From the NCBI GenBank assembly GCA_016617855.1, contig JAECUM010003209.1, forward strand, positions 1 through 64,000: 64,000 bases of DNA. Direction: 5' to 3'. Below the pieces are notes generated by a model that searched no databases, was not told the origin of the DNA, and saw only the letters and a program-made list of their open reading frames with translations. This stretch comes from Megalonaias nervosa. Lineage: Eukaryota > Mollusca > Bivalvia > Unionida > Unionidae. This document shows, one piece after another, positions 10,701 through 24,000 of the stretch (the first letter of the stretch is position 1; each line of letters opens with the position of its first letter). Both the position numbers and the translations under genes were made by a program.

Positions 10701-11190
10701 TCAGATCGAGGTTTGCCCATGAACACTTTGATGTTTTATAACGCTAATATATCAATAACAATAAAAACAACAAACTGAGAGTACTAATTAATTTGAAGTT
10801 TTGTAAAAAGGTCTAACCTGAATTTTACAAAACAACGGCGAAACACAACATCTATATAGAAATTAAAAATTGGAACATCTATACTGGCACTGACTCAGCA
10901 GCTTACATAATAGGTAACATCTTGGCGGTCAGAAACTACTTGGTGGTCAGATAATCGTCTACATCATGCACTTAAAATGACTGAAAGACGATAAAATAAG
11001 TCAAAATTAATGAAGCAGCATACGCTCTGAGAGGTCTAGACCATCTTAGGTTGTCTGATGATGACATTAGTTGTGCAGCCTACGGTGACTACGCATGTGA
11101 CTCCTGAGTCCAAAGCTGGATGCACACAGGATGTCACAGGTTGGACATGGGAAGTCTGCAGACGTAACGGTCTGGGATGCTGTGATATGC
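7790..11190. other. Intergenic, no gene recognised
   Basis: I see no supported gene. There is a TATA-type string gttataaaaggcggg near 8174-8188 but no open frame follows it. A short cta/cgta-rich minisatellite is at about 9164-9225, and a ccccccc-(ac)n microsatellite at about 9743-9770. Frames such as 8891-9082 and 9909-10133 have no motif and no coding character. Confidence 0.5.
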
Positions 11191-11192
11191 CA

Positions 11193-13960
11193 TTTTTTTT
11201 TTTTTTTTTTTTCTCGTGGCTGTGAGGCGTTGGCGGTGGTCATTCTCCACTAGTTCAAGAACCTTTGCGATGAGTTTGCACCAAGTAGACCGGTCTATGG
11301 CCGATGCTTCCAGCTCGCTGTGTTGGATTCCACACCATTTCAGGTAATACTTAAGGTTGTCTTTGAACCTTTTCTTGGGGAGCTCTACAATTTAGTATTT
11401 TGCATCGGGTTAGAATTTAAAGAAAAAGAATTTCCACTGGTTTCCTCACTGGTTATACTGGCTATTTAGAAAAGACCTTGTATATCTTAGGTATTGTTCA
11501 AAGAACCTTTAATTCCCTTTATTTTGATGTATGATTGATGGGTGTAATATGGGTTATAGTGTATACAGCTTGGCCTTACTCCAGATGTGCATCTTTCAAA
11601 AAAGTGCTAGCTCCACTTGGTCCTTTTCACTTCCTGAACTTTAGACGTAAATTGTAAAAGAAAAGAGCAGATAACTTTTTTTACATTTTATATATTTGAT
11701 GATTCATTCACTGCACTTTCAGAAGCTGGCATTGCCTAGTCTGGCAAAGTTCATTTTCCCTATTTTGATAGCTGCTAAGGATAGTGTACTTCAGACAAAT
11801 TCAGGCTGATTTCTGGAGCACAAGGGAGCAGTCATTTTAGTTAGCAGTGTGCTAAGATCATTTATAATTTCCAAAAGTACAATATCCAAAGAAATGTCAG
11901 CCACATTACATCAAAGTAGCATAGAGGTATATCAACATTCTCTCCACTGTGAATGTTTTAAATGCAAACAACTTCACCATACATACGTCACTCTCTCAAA
12001 AGTACATAATAACTGGTGGGCGCCCCCTTAGCTTTTCCTGCCTGAGCTCACCAAGGAAGAGCTGTAGTCTTGTTTCCTCCATCCGAACGACGTGGCCAGA
12101 CCATCTGAGCTGGGCTTTCAGGAGTAGAGCGCCAGTGCTTATAACTTCCTCCCTGTGGAGTACCTCTAAGTTGGACACCCTGTCTCGCCATTGGATGTGC
12201 ATGATACATCATTAACCGTAATGAGCGCACGTAGAATTGCTTGAACTGCTTTACATGCCTGCGGTATACGGTCCAGGTGTCAGCCGTAGAGCAGGGAAGT
12301 GAGGATGACAGATTTGTATACCTTGATCGTGGTGGGCCCTCGAATGTCTTTTTGCTGAAGGATTCTGACACGAAGTCCTCCTGGTGCTTGCCTTGCTTTC
12401 CGGATCCTGGCTGTAATTTAATTATCCAGCGACCCATCTGAAGACATTGTGCTTTCCAAGTATATAAAGTTCTATACGTTCTTCAACTGTCTCCCCTTGA
12501 TCTTGACGGTGGGTTGTGGTGTGTTCGTGTAAGGAGTTGGCTGAAGGAGTACCTGTGTTTTATCCAGGTTTATTGTCAGACCAAACAGCCTGAATGCCAC
12601 AGAGAATTTATTCACAATTTTCTGTAGCTAGTTTTCCTTGTGTGCCATTAAGTGCACGGTCATTTGCAAGCCCTAGTTCACTCCGGTCGAGACGCCAAAG
12701 TGCTCTAAGCACTTTTAATTTGGCCAAGACCTCTCCTGTCATGTCATTATGGAACAACTTAATAAGGGTGGTGAACTTTCAAGGGCAGCCAAGTTTTCCA
12801 AGGGCAAACCACAGGGCTTCTCTAGTTAGAGAGTCGAAAGCCTTGGTGAGGTTGATGAACACTGTATAGAGATCCATGTGCTGTCCCATGCATTTCTCCT
12901 ATATTGCCTCACAGTGAAGATCATGTCGACTGTGCTGCAGCCTTAATGGAATCCACACTGATTCAGATAGCAATTCTTTTGAGATTATTGGATTGCGACA
13001 AGTCTGTTCAAGAGGGTGCAGGCAAGAATCGCCCCTGCATTGGAGGACTGAGCAATTCCTCTATAGCTGTTGAAGGCAGATCTGACTCCTTTATTCTTGT
13101 ACAGCGAGATGATAGTGGCGTCTCGTAGATCTGCAGGCATCTCCTCATCATCCCAGATGCTGGTGAGGATATCATGGAAAGCTGCAAATGCTTCTGTGCC
13201 AAGTGCCTTGAATACCTCTAAAGGGATTCCATCTTTACCTTGTGTTCTGCGCCATTTCATCTGTTCCATGACTTTCCACGCCTCCACCTTAGATGGAGGC
13301 AAGTCCAGCTCTTTGTAGACTGGTCTTTGATGGATTTGTTGCAGTGTTGTTCTATCGACAGTGGATGGGCGATTGAGGAGCTCGCTGAAGTGTTCCTTCC
13401 ATCTTGCTTTTATCCCGTCTATGTCTTGATGGTTGAGGTGCCATCTTCTGAGTGTAGAGGGGTGGATCCTGATCTGGATGGGCCATAAACAGTTTTAATG
13501 GCACTTAAGAACATTTTGGATTTTTTCATATCAGCATATTGTTGGATTTCCTCAATCTTGTTTTCCCACCATTGATCCTGCATTTTGCGGAGTTGCCGTT
13601 GAGCCATTGCCTGCAGGTGCTGTCTCTCTTGGCGATGGAGTTTTGGTCTTTCTGCCACTCAGAATATGCCGTGTTCTTTTCTGCAATCAGGATATTGATG
13701 TCCTCATCATACTCATCAAACGAGTCCTGGTGTACTCTTGTCCTATGACCCAGTACTGACTTAGCTGTTTCCGTCACCATCTCTTTGAATTGGGTCCATT
13801 TTTCAGTTGGGCCTCCAGTCAGTGGTCTTTGGCAGACAGCTTGTTGTCGAGCTTGATTTGGAATTCCTGCTTGTGCTTTGGGTGCTGTAATTTCACTTGG
13901 GTTGAAGACAGGTCTCACTTTTTCTAGACCTGAGTGAAATTTAGAACGGCTATACTTCTT
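11193..13960 (-). pseudogene. Non-LTR retrotransposon (LINE) remnant
   Basis: Reading leftward, 13918-13526 holds the linker upstream of reverse transcriptase (HQDSFDEYDEDINILIAEKN), 13658-13419 ends in VYGPSRSGSTPLHSEDG, and 13302-12985 is the start of the RT domain (TQGKDGIPLEVFKALG, LYKNKGVRSAFNSYRGIAQ). Later segments show the C-terminal region (WTVYRRHVKQFKQFYVRSLR near 12250; QLRWSGHVVRMEETR near 12075; KRFKDNLKYYLKWCGIQ near 11350). The element ends in a run of 20 T at 11193-11212, a poly(A) tail on the minus strand. Frames are broken many times. The KNKG-x-x-S-x-x-x-x-YRGI string identifies the endonuclease/reverse transcriptase LINE group common in flatworms and molluscs. The exact clade was not resolved. 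Confidence 0.85.
11380..12014. mobile_element. About 635-bp insertion inside the LINE
   Basis: LINE coding sequence stops at GRPP (about 12015) and resumes with PKKRFKD (about 11380). The DNA between has no LINE similarity, so it was inserted into or otherwise separates the element. No clear terminal inverted repeats were found. The flanks (cttggggag and actggtggg) hint at a short duplicated target but this is not decisive. Confidence 0.45.
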
Positions 13961-14422
13961 TAAGCGTGGGCTACGTCGCCCTCACAAAACAATTACGGTA
14001 AACTGTTCTTGCGAGAAGCTGAGAAAGACAGTCAAGCAAGGAATTACTCTTTCACTTTAATAAATAAAAAACGCCAATAAACATCGGTTCCATAACAAAC
14101 TAACTCAAAAATAAATTTACACTTCGAAAAACTATATATAAGCTACTCTACAAATAACTTATTAATAAAAATGATTAACAACAACTAGATCACTCATTAG
14201 ACCGTTCATAGCTTCGGATATCAAAATCTTGTATTGGGGATAAGAGAACATTTAAAATCAAAATTTCTAAATTACTGGACTAGTAAAACTGGAACACAGC
14301 TAATTAAATGTCTTCTGCTTAGATTTTACACATTGCTACGACCCTGTAGTCAAATTACATATGTGTTAAAATTTAAATTCTTCTAATTTGTTTCATTTTT
14401 ATTTTATTTTAATACCACTAAA

Positions 14423-14467
<45 letters not shown>

Positions 14468-15715
14468 GGTGATGATTATGTTAGCAAGGTCTAATAGTTT
14501 GTTAGAAATATCATATTTATTTAAAACGTAAATGTGACTCGTGTAAGCACGATTTTTGCATGATGGTTTTTCGTATCAAGTAAACAGTGAGAAAGAGCTA
14601 TGTAAATGATTGGCTGTGACCACGTTATTTCAAAATAATACTTGTTTACGCATTGTAGTGATTTCGATATCACACGTGTCTTTCATGCGTGTGTACATGT
14701 AATGACTCATTAGCTTGTTTTAAATGCTCAGTTACCTGTAAGAAATTTTTGGTCAGAGTCGTAATCGTAGTCAGTCGTGGTTCAGAGTCACATCACAACA
14801 TCTTACAGAGTTTATAATACCTTAAGAAAGATATTTCTGTGCTGGGAAGAGTTGCGCATTCGTACGAGGAACAACATGTGTGTTGTTAGTGGTGGTAGCT
14901 GTATTTCATCTACTTTCTAAATAATTATTTTCCCTGGAGAACAACACTACTGGCTTTGGACAAAGACATTTGATGAAATTATTTCTAGATCGGAACAGAA
15001 CAATACAAATTGTGCTTTACAGTGAAAATTCTGGACATTCTGTGTTAGCTTTCGTCTGACGTCATCGTCCGCCATCTTGGATCGGAACTGAGATTCAGAC
15101 TGTATTAATTTAGAACTGTTTATTCACAGGACTTATGTGTTTTCACAAATTTAGAACATATTTTTGGATCTTCTTCGTAAATCGTAAGTCTTGTTTCATC
15201 TATTTACCTTTTTACCGTGTTTTCTAGGGAAATAAATTTTATTTTTGTTAAAATTTACAAAGCTTGTTTTCTTCACGCTTTCTTTGTGTTACTTTGAACG
15301 AGCCGATACGTAACAACATAAATAAATGTTTCATCGCGTACATAAAGCATTCGAATGTTGATCGAAAAGCCTGTGGATCGAAAATAGGCAGAGGAGACAA
15401 AAATGATTGTTTTCAGAGAAAAGAGCTCGATAGTGGCGTATTTCCAGATTCAGTTAACTCTTTACAAGTGTTCATATCTGCCCATAAAATAACGCGTATG
15501 TAACCATTAAACCATGACTGTTTCCTGATTCATTTGACCGTAGATATAACTCTAAACAGTTTCGTATAATTAGCCATGGGTAATTTTTTTATTGAAGAGA
15601 TATGCATACTTTATCTCCATGCCTGTTATTGAACTTTATTTTCATAGCGGGTGTCTTCAAAAGGTTAGACGATCGAAAGTTATTTAGTGCTACTGTTATG
15701 CATATCTATATTGTG
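13961..15715. other. No gene seen; ATT microsatellite
   Basis: An (att)n microsatellite spans about 14425-14466. The rest is unique-looking AT-rich DNA. The frame at 15264-15503 has no recognisable feature. Confidence 0.5.
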
Positions 15716-16362
15716 TGCTTAAGATTTGTCCATGATTGTTGATTGTACTTTAAAATAATGGTCATTTGTAAACAACGATTACATAGCTAATTTTTGTCCT
15801 TGATTGTCCATTGTAAATAAGATGTTGACATAAATTGAGTTCAGAATATTTAATAAACAGATTTGTTTACAGTTGGGTTGGAATTCCCCATTGGAATGAT
15901 ATATATCTAGCTGAAGTGAAACTGAGTATGTATAGGGACTTCGTAAACAAATAATTCAATCCTGTTTTAAGATCTGTTTGTTGGAATCCTTTATACCGAT
16001 GTTGTGATTCGAAAGGAATTATTTATTTAAATATTCATTGGAATTACTAAGTGCTCTTTGATTTTGGATTAGCACGTTTACTTTGGAATTATTGTAAACT
16101 CATTTAAAGACATTCTGGATTGCATCATTGTGGTACATCATGACATTTATAACTATTTGAATTCTTTCGGAACATTCTATACTTTTGGACTAATGATAAA
16201 ATATTTAAGATTGTCTGAGATTTAATTAACAAAACTGTAAGTGTCTCTTGAATGTTTAATATGTAATGAGGTAATGAAGAGACATAAATTGATTGTCAAT
16301 TTTTATTTCAATTTTTGGTTTCACTTCTTCCTGTTACTTAATTTAAGACCTGGAGCCTAACG
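15716..16362. repeat. Dispersed repeat, copy A
   Basis: Blocks in this segment recur in the same order at 63225-64000. Examples are tgtaaacaac...gctaatttttgtcc versus tgtaaacaac...actaattttttctc, ggaattatttatttaaatat...aagtgct versus a matching stretch near 63580, and a final ttacttaatttaagacc versus ttacttattttaagacc. The copies are clearly diverged. No coding potential is visible; it may be an LTR or a non-autonomous element. Confidence 0.45.
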
Positions 16363-19028
16363 CTACCATAATGAACCTGTCCATAAATTTTAAAGCTTAC
16401 TTCCCTGGATTTACATTATATTATTTACATTATATTGATCGACATTTCTCTAATTTCTAAATAATACTTTCCCAGACGAAAAGTATGATTAAAAAAAAAC
16501 TTAAGCCTCGTGAAACGTGACCCATCCATCCCTTGTCCTATATATGAATGTAAAGAAACAAAAATGCAATTTTCAGCTCATACAATATACGTTTGTACCC
16601 TGTCAATCTGATTAATGGTAATACATAGGATTTGAAACTTTCACCACTTACACCTCAGATATCATAGGTTCGTATTACTAATCTTAATGTTACCAGGCTT
16701 AACGGTCACAAATTGAAAAACATGATACTTCACTATTTGTGGAAAACGTAGAAAATATTTATTACTTTCCATATGTGGCTAATTGTTGCGTGCAGCAAGG
16801 ATATGCAATTAAGCATTATTCAAAGTCAAGAATATTATCACGAAGAGAGAGGGAGCATTTGATAGAGTTTCGACTTTTTCTTCAGTGACCAATAAATAAT
16901 TTCGCATGAATTTGCTATGGGGTAATTTTTTTATTTAATAAATGTACATACGTTATATTCATGTTTCTTCCTCGTTATTTAAAGTGTTGTCAAGAATCCG
17001 CTTTCATGTTTTATGCACAAGGGAAAGGTTTGTGCTTGCAGGCTTAAGTTTTGGCCCATACAGTACATGAGCGGCGGCCATTTTTGCAAGCTCTTTTTTC
17101 TGCGTTTCCAGAATTTTTGAAAGTGGGAGATTTTGTGGGAAATCAGTTTGTTCATGGTTCATCTAACCTCCAACACGATGAAATGGCCATCCCGAAAACC
17201 TTGTTATCACTACTCTTCTTGCATGAATGGTAGCATTGACCCAGAGTTATCATTAACACATTTCTTGCAGTTTTTAAGTGGTTGTGAATCAAACCACCAA
17301 CAAACATATCCGCACTTTGTAACAAGTTTTGACATCTGACTTCACTGACCGTGGGGAAAAGTAAAAAGGTATTGCTTGAATTTTTGTGCCTACATTGATT
17401 TCTGCATATATAAGTGAAATTAAACAATAGTTTTTACTTAGTGGCATTAATCGATAGTCAGTACGATGGTATTGCTTTTACGGTCAACGGTGTTGATCTG
17501 GGTTGTAGAGGATGGACTTACAGGCATGATAACAAAAACAAGTAGGAATGGATTTTTGTCATTCAACCGTCTGTGGATATGTATGAAGAACTCCTTGAAT
17601 GGTATAACTTCAAGAACTTCGTTTTTATCCCCTAATAAATATTACTTATAGATCTTAACAAGCATAACATGTGGTTATATCTGAGACAGAGTCATTGATC
17701 TTCCGTCCATGCTATCAGATTCAAGGTCCGAAACCATAATTAAAACTTCGTATTGCACAAACTGCTGTATTTTGAACACATTAATTCAAACAAGAAAAAA
17801 TAGTTTTGCATAAAACTGGGACTTTTGTAGTTTCTTATGATGAGCAGAGATAATTTAAATACTTAGCAGTTAAAAAGAAGAAACGGTATTTTGCATTCCA
17901 GGAAATTATTTTCGGCCAGTAGAACACCAGTTCCTTCGAGGGACCCTTGTTCAGTATGGTTTTATGGGATTGAAAATTACGAGTTTTAGGGATTTGCACG
18001 CGTTGCGGGAAGAGGGACGTATATAATGGGATAACCTTAAAAGGATTAGCTATTTAGAACTAATCCTTTATTGATTTAGTTTCTCCGTTCTCTGGCAAGT
18101 TTGAAAATGTGTATATGTTGATATCTATAGAGACTTCTTTTGATTGCAAGTGGCATCACAGCTCAGAAAGTACACAACAGACCGGCCGAATCCGAAAATT
18201 GCTTAGTGCTATCGGACACTTGTCTGTGATTTCTGCTTATAGAACGATTGCGTATATGAAAATGGGCGACGAATGGTTTCTATTTATACAGTAAGGGACG
18301 ACAGTGCCTGAATGTCGGGCCCATGTTCGAAGAATTGCTCTAAAATGGCCACCCTGACCACAAGGTCAAAATGTAGAGTGAGAATTTACAAAGATTTGTA
18401 TTGCTTCATAACTATTCATGAAAGTATGTACAAATTCAATAATAGGGTTTAGGAAGTATTGCAAATTAAAAACGGTTAACTCAAGGTCTAAAGGGCAAGT
18501 AAGCGTATGGCAGAACATAATGAACTGTCTTATGGATTCATCATGATTTAGGCCCAGTGTGATCAGGATCTATCAAGGGATTTTGGAAATATATGCTCAT
18601 GAAATTTTAACCAATCGATTAAATTGTTGGCTAATGTATCTCACTTCCCACTCACATTAGCTGTACAAGGAATACTAGATCACTATTATATTTGTTTATT
18701 ACCATCTTGTATAGGAATACAGAAAGATTGTAATCACAATTAAAAATCCCTACATCACTCATATCTTTGTGAAATATGATTTAAGGTATTTTGAGAATCG
18801 TTAAAACATTTTTGACGCTCTAGTTAAACTAATGAATTTACCGTGTTTAATTGCAACAATTATTTGAACTATTGCAACTATTTAAAAATTGCATTAATCA
18901 GACTGCTGAAATAATAGTTTAACTGCAACCACTTTTAAATTACTGACGCATTAGTAGAAAAATTGAATTAAAAGTGTTTACTTGCAAGCATTTGAAGTGA
19001 GTAGACCAGTCAGATGTCGACTGTTTCA

Positions 19029-19084
<56 letters not shown>

Positions 19085-19600
19085 TAAATAGGAAGCCCGG
19101 TAAACGAGTAATAATATGTAACGAAACCTACACCGGTCTTCCAAAATCTTTTACACTCAAGGACAGAAAGATCGTTTATAGTTAAAGATGACATTTAGTT
19201 CGAAGGAATCAACATCTATTCTGCAGGCTATTTAAGTGCCTTTGGCGTTTGTTTTTAAGATTAGATTTTATCATTGTATATACGTGATGAAATCTGACCC
19301 CGGTGATAAGGTTGCGGATAAGATTTAGGTTTATTAAAATCAATTACATCATCAAAAACAATAAGTTGGTAAATTTGGCAGTGGCCTTAGAAATAGAACG
19401 AAACAAACTTGGATTTCTGAGGCAAACAAAACCTAAAAGAAACCGCAGAATATTATGCATGAACGACTACTCCCTCAGAAGAATCATAATAACTCGCCCA
19501 CTGTCTGACTTTTATGACGAGGTCAGTGACAAAGGTGCTTCAGAACACGTTAATTAAACAGGTGCTTCGGGGTGATAAGTATAAGAATGACATCCAAACT
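16363..19600. other. No gene seen; dispersed repeat pieces and TA microsatellite
   Basis: A (ta)n run fills about 19031-19082. Segments at about 17200-17310 and 17855-17950 are diverged copies of repeats also found near 44230-44340 and 46270-46370. The frame at 19303-19557 (RQTKPKRNRRILCMNDYSLR) faintly resembles the N-terminus of Harbinger-type nucleases, too weak to call. Confidence 0.4.
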
Positions 19601-19615
19601 CAATTTATTTTACAG

Positions 19616-19978
19616 AGCATATTACTGCGCTGCAAAAGAGAGGAGGCGCAAATATATGATATAACTTTTTAGACGCTCTCCACAGGCACAAAGTGGATAA
19701 AATTCATGATGGGAAATTCAACATTATTGAGTACATGCGGAAGTCGCACGACAAAATTTAAGTTGCTTTCGTATTCGATGATGACTCATTTTTGCTTACC
19801 GAGGCAGACCCGTTTTTGAAAGATGTTTAAGATCACCGCAGAAGGTTTTCGTCATGGTTATTCTGAGACAGGAGTAGTCAATTATTTGGAAAGGATTGAT
19901 TTACATCTTTGTGTTCGCCAAGGAAGTACGAGTTAGAGTGCTGCTAACAGAAAATGTAGCGGTGTTTTTGTCAATTAG
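19616..19978 (+). pseudogene. Unknown virus-block protein remnant, block 2
   Basis: A protein-like track in one phase (HRHKVDKIHDGKFNIIEYMR, then VAFVFDDDSFLLTEADPFLK) is interrupted by in-frame stops near 19656, 19758 and 19829. It changes phase near 19865 and ends with VNYLERIDLHLCVRQGS and ANRKCSGVFVN before a stop at about 19976. The retained side-chain pattern around the stops shows a former gene of about 130 or more codons. I do not recognise the family. It is the first element of block 2 and precedes the zinc-ribbon remnant. Confidence 0.4.
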
Positions 19979-20080
19979 ATAAACGTTCGCACATATGTAA
20001 ATAGGAAGCTCCATGACATTGGAACGCAACAAAAATGCAAAGCAACCTGCCTTGGAAAATACGAACCCCTGTGGCATACC

Positions 20081-20330
20081 ATGTCATTAAGAATACTGTA
20101 GAACACACAAGCAAATATTAGGATTAGGGGCACGACCTTGACTGAAATGTGGCATCGGAGTCAAATCACGTAACCAACTTTGCCAGCTTTGTGGATCTGT
20201 TCGTGAGTGGTATAGATTGCGTAGACAAAAATCAAAACTACAAACGCCTGTGGCTGCCCAAGCACAAACACAAGCAGATACCACAGCAGAAGAAATAGAT
20301 GAAATAATTCTGACAAAATACCAAATATAA
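20081..20330 (+). pseudogene. Zinc-ribbon microprotein remnant, block 2
   Basis: One phase reads LKCGIGVKSRNQLCQLCGSV, then basic WYRLRRQKSK, an Ala/Gln/Thr-rich linker and an acidic end (TTAEEIDEIIL) before the TAA at 20328-20330. The spacing matches the zinc ribbon at 38317-38511 of block 1b (CLKCGRGV...CVNCGG). The first cysteine of the first knuckle is replaced by a stop (TGA at 20139-20141), so it cannot make a complete zinc site. The start is uncertain and probably lies in another phase near 20081. It sits just upstream of the PolB remnant. Confidence 0.55.
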
Positions 20331-20599
20331 TACTTTCCATCGACACAATTTCTCAATTGGAAAGACGCTTCTCCCCGTATAAACATGCCAACAATGCCTC
20401 AGTAAAGACAGCACACACGACAGCATGGTACGCACATACTAAGTCGTACGAGAAAAGCTCGCATACTTTAATTATTCTGACCAATCCTCGCGCTGAATCT
20501 AAAACTATTACCAACACCAACACCGCTACCGGTTGCTACTGAAATAACAAAAAAAAAAAAAAAAAAAAAAACAACGGTAAAACAACTAAGACAATTTCC

Positions 20600-23500
20600 G
20601 CGCGAGCACAAGATCTGAATACAGTGACGCAAGAAAATCCGACATCCTTGCGATAGTTGACTCGTATGAACAAAACCGTCTTCGTGCTGAGAAAGAACAA
20701 AAGCGTCACCTCGCCTCTGCTATCGCTACTGAAGCTGTTGAATATCTTCATGCAATTGTACAACAATCATGAGTGCCCGATTTCAAATTTCCAAAACAAA
20801 GTGGCGAGTTGGAAAATCACGTGGACATTATCCCGCCCATCTACCTACCAGGCAAAGACGCTCGAGAGCTGCTGAAAGTGTTATTCCCAGAATCGCAGCG
20901 GTGTCAAAAAACTTTGGTCAAGCTGGGGTGAAAGCAGACATTGTCCTAGTGCTTATCTGGTTATGCTGCTTAGTCGTGACAATAACGGATTCAAAACTAC
21001 TACTCCGTGCATTTTCAGTGGTGCCCGTGTGATGCTGAACTGCAAAGACAGCAGCGTCATTAGCGATGAAATTTTCAGAGGAATTGAAAATATTCTTGAA
21101 ACACTGGAAAAATACAGCAATGCAGGATCGTGATGTACACTCGAAAGATGTGGCCTCGTCGAAACTGGGTCCCGCCAAAGTCAGTGATCAATGTGAAGAA
21201 TTTTGACAATTGTTGTTTTGAGTGGGCAATCTTGTCGGCGCCATACCCGGTAAGTGATTACCAAGACGTGTCCCTAAAATACCGGCAACACCTGGGTAAA
21301 CTCAACTTTGGGGATATCGAATTTCCGGTACAAGTGACCAAAGCCACACTGAAGAAGTTTGAAACACTGAGCCCAGGTATCGCTGTTACTGTGTTCGTTG
21401 TTGACAAAGGCTTTCATCCTCTGCCACTTTCTCCCCATGAACAAAACGTCCTCACCCAATTTGATTTCTTGCTGCTGAGTGAAATGAAAGAATCTATCTC
21501 GCACTACCTATGGATAAAAAAATGTTTGTCGGCTGCTTAACCTCCACAGCTAGAACCACAGCAATAAACATTTAACACTCAAGAACTGCTTACCAGTCAC
21601 GACTTATACTGTGGCAGTATCAGCGAAAAACCACAGCGCACAAGCATGCCTGAGCCTGGTAAAAACACGGTCAAATTTACTGTAGTGCAGCAAAAGATGA
21701 AAGTTCCGTATATCGTCTACGCGAATATTGAATGACTGAATGTTTCAGTATAAGGCTCTGTTTGTGCACACGCAAATCTGTCCGGCTCTGCTGACAAAGA
21801 CACGAATGCTTCTGATATCGACCAGACAGTGCAAGTCGCAGAACAAATTCCATGCAGGTTTTGTTATGCTGTGGTTCGATGTGACGGCACAGCAGAGATG
21901 CCAGTCCTTTATCGTGCTCAGGGTACTCCAGACACAGTGGAGATATTCTCCGATCGATCAAACTCACAACGAAATGGATAGCAGCTGGATTCACCAGCAC
22001 GCATGATTATGATGGGTGATAACATTCGTGAGTTTGTTTCAGCAACACACTGCTGGATTTGTGGAAAAAGCTTTTACTGACAAAGAGCAAAGTCCGTCCG
22101 GTGATGACAGTAAAAGTCCACTGGCACGTACAGAGATGCCACACAAAATGAGTGTAATCTGCAGCTGAGAATTTATCTCAACAAAACCTAAATCCCTATG
22201 GTGCTTTGTAACCTGCGTGGTACGATGGCCACTTGATCATGCAAGCAGTAGCCATGACATCCAACTCACCGATATGCGTGATCCCCAACAACATGGAAAA
22301 CTACATGATGTTTCGGCTGGGACAATTGCTGTTTATCGATTCGAGAGGTTAGTGAGCAATCTGATGGTGGTGAACTTCAAACTCAATTGCTGATTCTGTC
22401 CCACCAATACAGACCTGATCACAAGAAACGGCGTGTATCCGTACGAGTACATGAGCGACTGGAGAAAATTTGCCGAACTCAGCTGCCACCAATCAAAACG
22501 TTTAATTCATCGTTTTCACGTGAAGGTATTTCCGCCGGAAAGTTTGGTTTGCATTCAACTGCAAAATCCTGGGCGCTGGGCGACTATCAGGATCTGTATC
22601 TCCGGACGGACGTGTTGTTGCTCCCCAACATGTTTGAAGCATTTTGTGACACCCCCATTCTCGTGTTCAAGCTCGATCCCGCCCATATCTTTTCGTCACC
22701 GGGTATGGCTGGGATGCACTGTTGTCCACCACCAAATCTAGTTGGAATTGCTCACGGATATTGACCGGCATCGGTTTATTGGGCGATCGCTTCGTGACGG
22801 AATATTCATATTTAGTCACAGATACGCCCGTTCCAACAACCCCAACGTGTCCGGCTATAACACCGCTGACCCCAACAGTTGTATCATGTATCTCAGTTTC
22901 AAAAATTTTTATTGCTGGGCCATGATTCAACCGTTGTCAGTGGGTGGATTTCAGTGGATCGAACCTGCGCTCATTGATCTCCACAAGGATGTGCAACATC
23001 CACGCTGACCACGGATACTTCTTTGAAGTCTACCTGGAATATCCAGAGCACTTACACGAGGCCCACAACAATTATCCGCTGGCCCCCGAAATGCTGATGG
23101 TCTCCGGGTCATGGTTGCCTCTGTATCAATGCTAGATCGTTGATGAGTCCGGCCGCAAGTACACCGAATGCACCAAGCTCGTCCCGAGTCTCAGGACCAA
23201 GCACAACTATATACTGCACGTGAGAAATCTGCAGTTGTACTTGCGACTTGGTATGCGTGTCACTAAGTTCCATCCAGTGCCCAAATTTTGCTAGCAAGCT
23301 TGGATGGCACCGTACGTGCAGATGAATATGGACCTACACATAAAGGCCACCAGTGACTTTGAGAAGCACTTTTTCAAACTCTTGAACAATTGAGTGTTTG
23401 TAAAACTCATGGAGAATCTATGCAAACGAATCCGTGTCGATCTTGTCCCTGAAAATAATCAGCAGGACAGATTTCGAAGGCTTATTGCGGACGCAGCCTT

Positions 23501-24000
23501 CTAGTCCAGAAAAATCTTTCATGGAGGACTTGTTGCCGTTCTCAGCAAAAAATCAAAATTTTACTGGCAAAACCAATCTATGTGGGATTGTCCGTGCTTC
23601 TATTTACGAGTTTGACTACGGAAAAATCAAACAGTTGTACCAGGATCGGGTCAAGATGCTGTATACCTTCACTGTCTCGTTGCTGATGCACTTCAACGCC
23701 GATAATGTGTAAGTGGACATGGCATAAGCAAGTTTGGCCAACGAATTTGATATCAGCAAGTATCCGAAAGAACATCCGCTACACTCCACCAAGAACAAAA
23801 AGGCGTTTGGCAAGTTCAAAGACGAATGCTCAGGCAAACCGATCGAAGAGTATGTGGGACTGCGGTCTAAAATGTACTCGATTGTGATAGGGCCCTAAAA
23901 CATCAAAAAGGCAAAAGGTGTTCCACGAGTAATTGAACAGAAATATCTCTCGAGTGCATCTGCGAGACCGGCAGAATCTTCGGACATCAACGGCTAAGCT
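20600..24000 (+). pseudogene. Family B DNA polymerase remnant, block 2
   Basis: Segments occur in polymerase order. The N-terminal domain has KSVINVKNFDNCCFEWAILS (near 21180). A Cys-rich knuckle (HCWICGKSF, near 22055) begins the endonuclease VII-like insert. Next come NLRGYDG of the exonuclease (near 22205), a palm-proximal DYQDLYLRTDVLLLPNMFEA (near 22585), a motif A remnant with LSFKNFYCWAM (near 22890), a motif B remnant (near 23390), a motif C remnant (LYTFTVSLLMHF, near 23660) and the C-terminal EEYVGLRSKMYS (near 23850). Catalytic acidic residues in Exo I, motif A and motif C are replaced and stops and frame changes are frequent, so the enzyme is dead. Helical sequence at 20600-20770 may be its N-terminus or another gene. 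Similarity to the block 1b polymerase covers the same insert. Confidence 0.75.

Noticed and set aside
17051..17651. Possible small host gene frames
   Set aside because: They overlap diverged dispersed repeats also found near 44 kb and show no protein motif.
18940..19194. Open frames across the (ta)n tract encoding IYIYIY runs
   Set aside because: They arise from the dinucleotide microsatellite on both strands.
19303..19557. Harbinger-type nuclease N-terminus
   Set aside because: Only a short basic stretch with weak resemblance; no DDE region follows.
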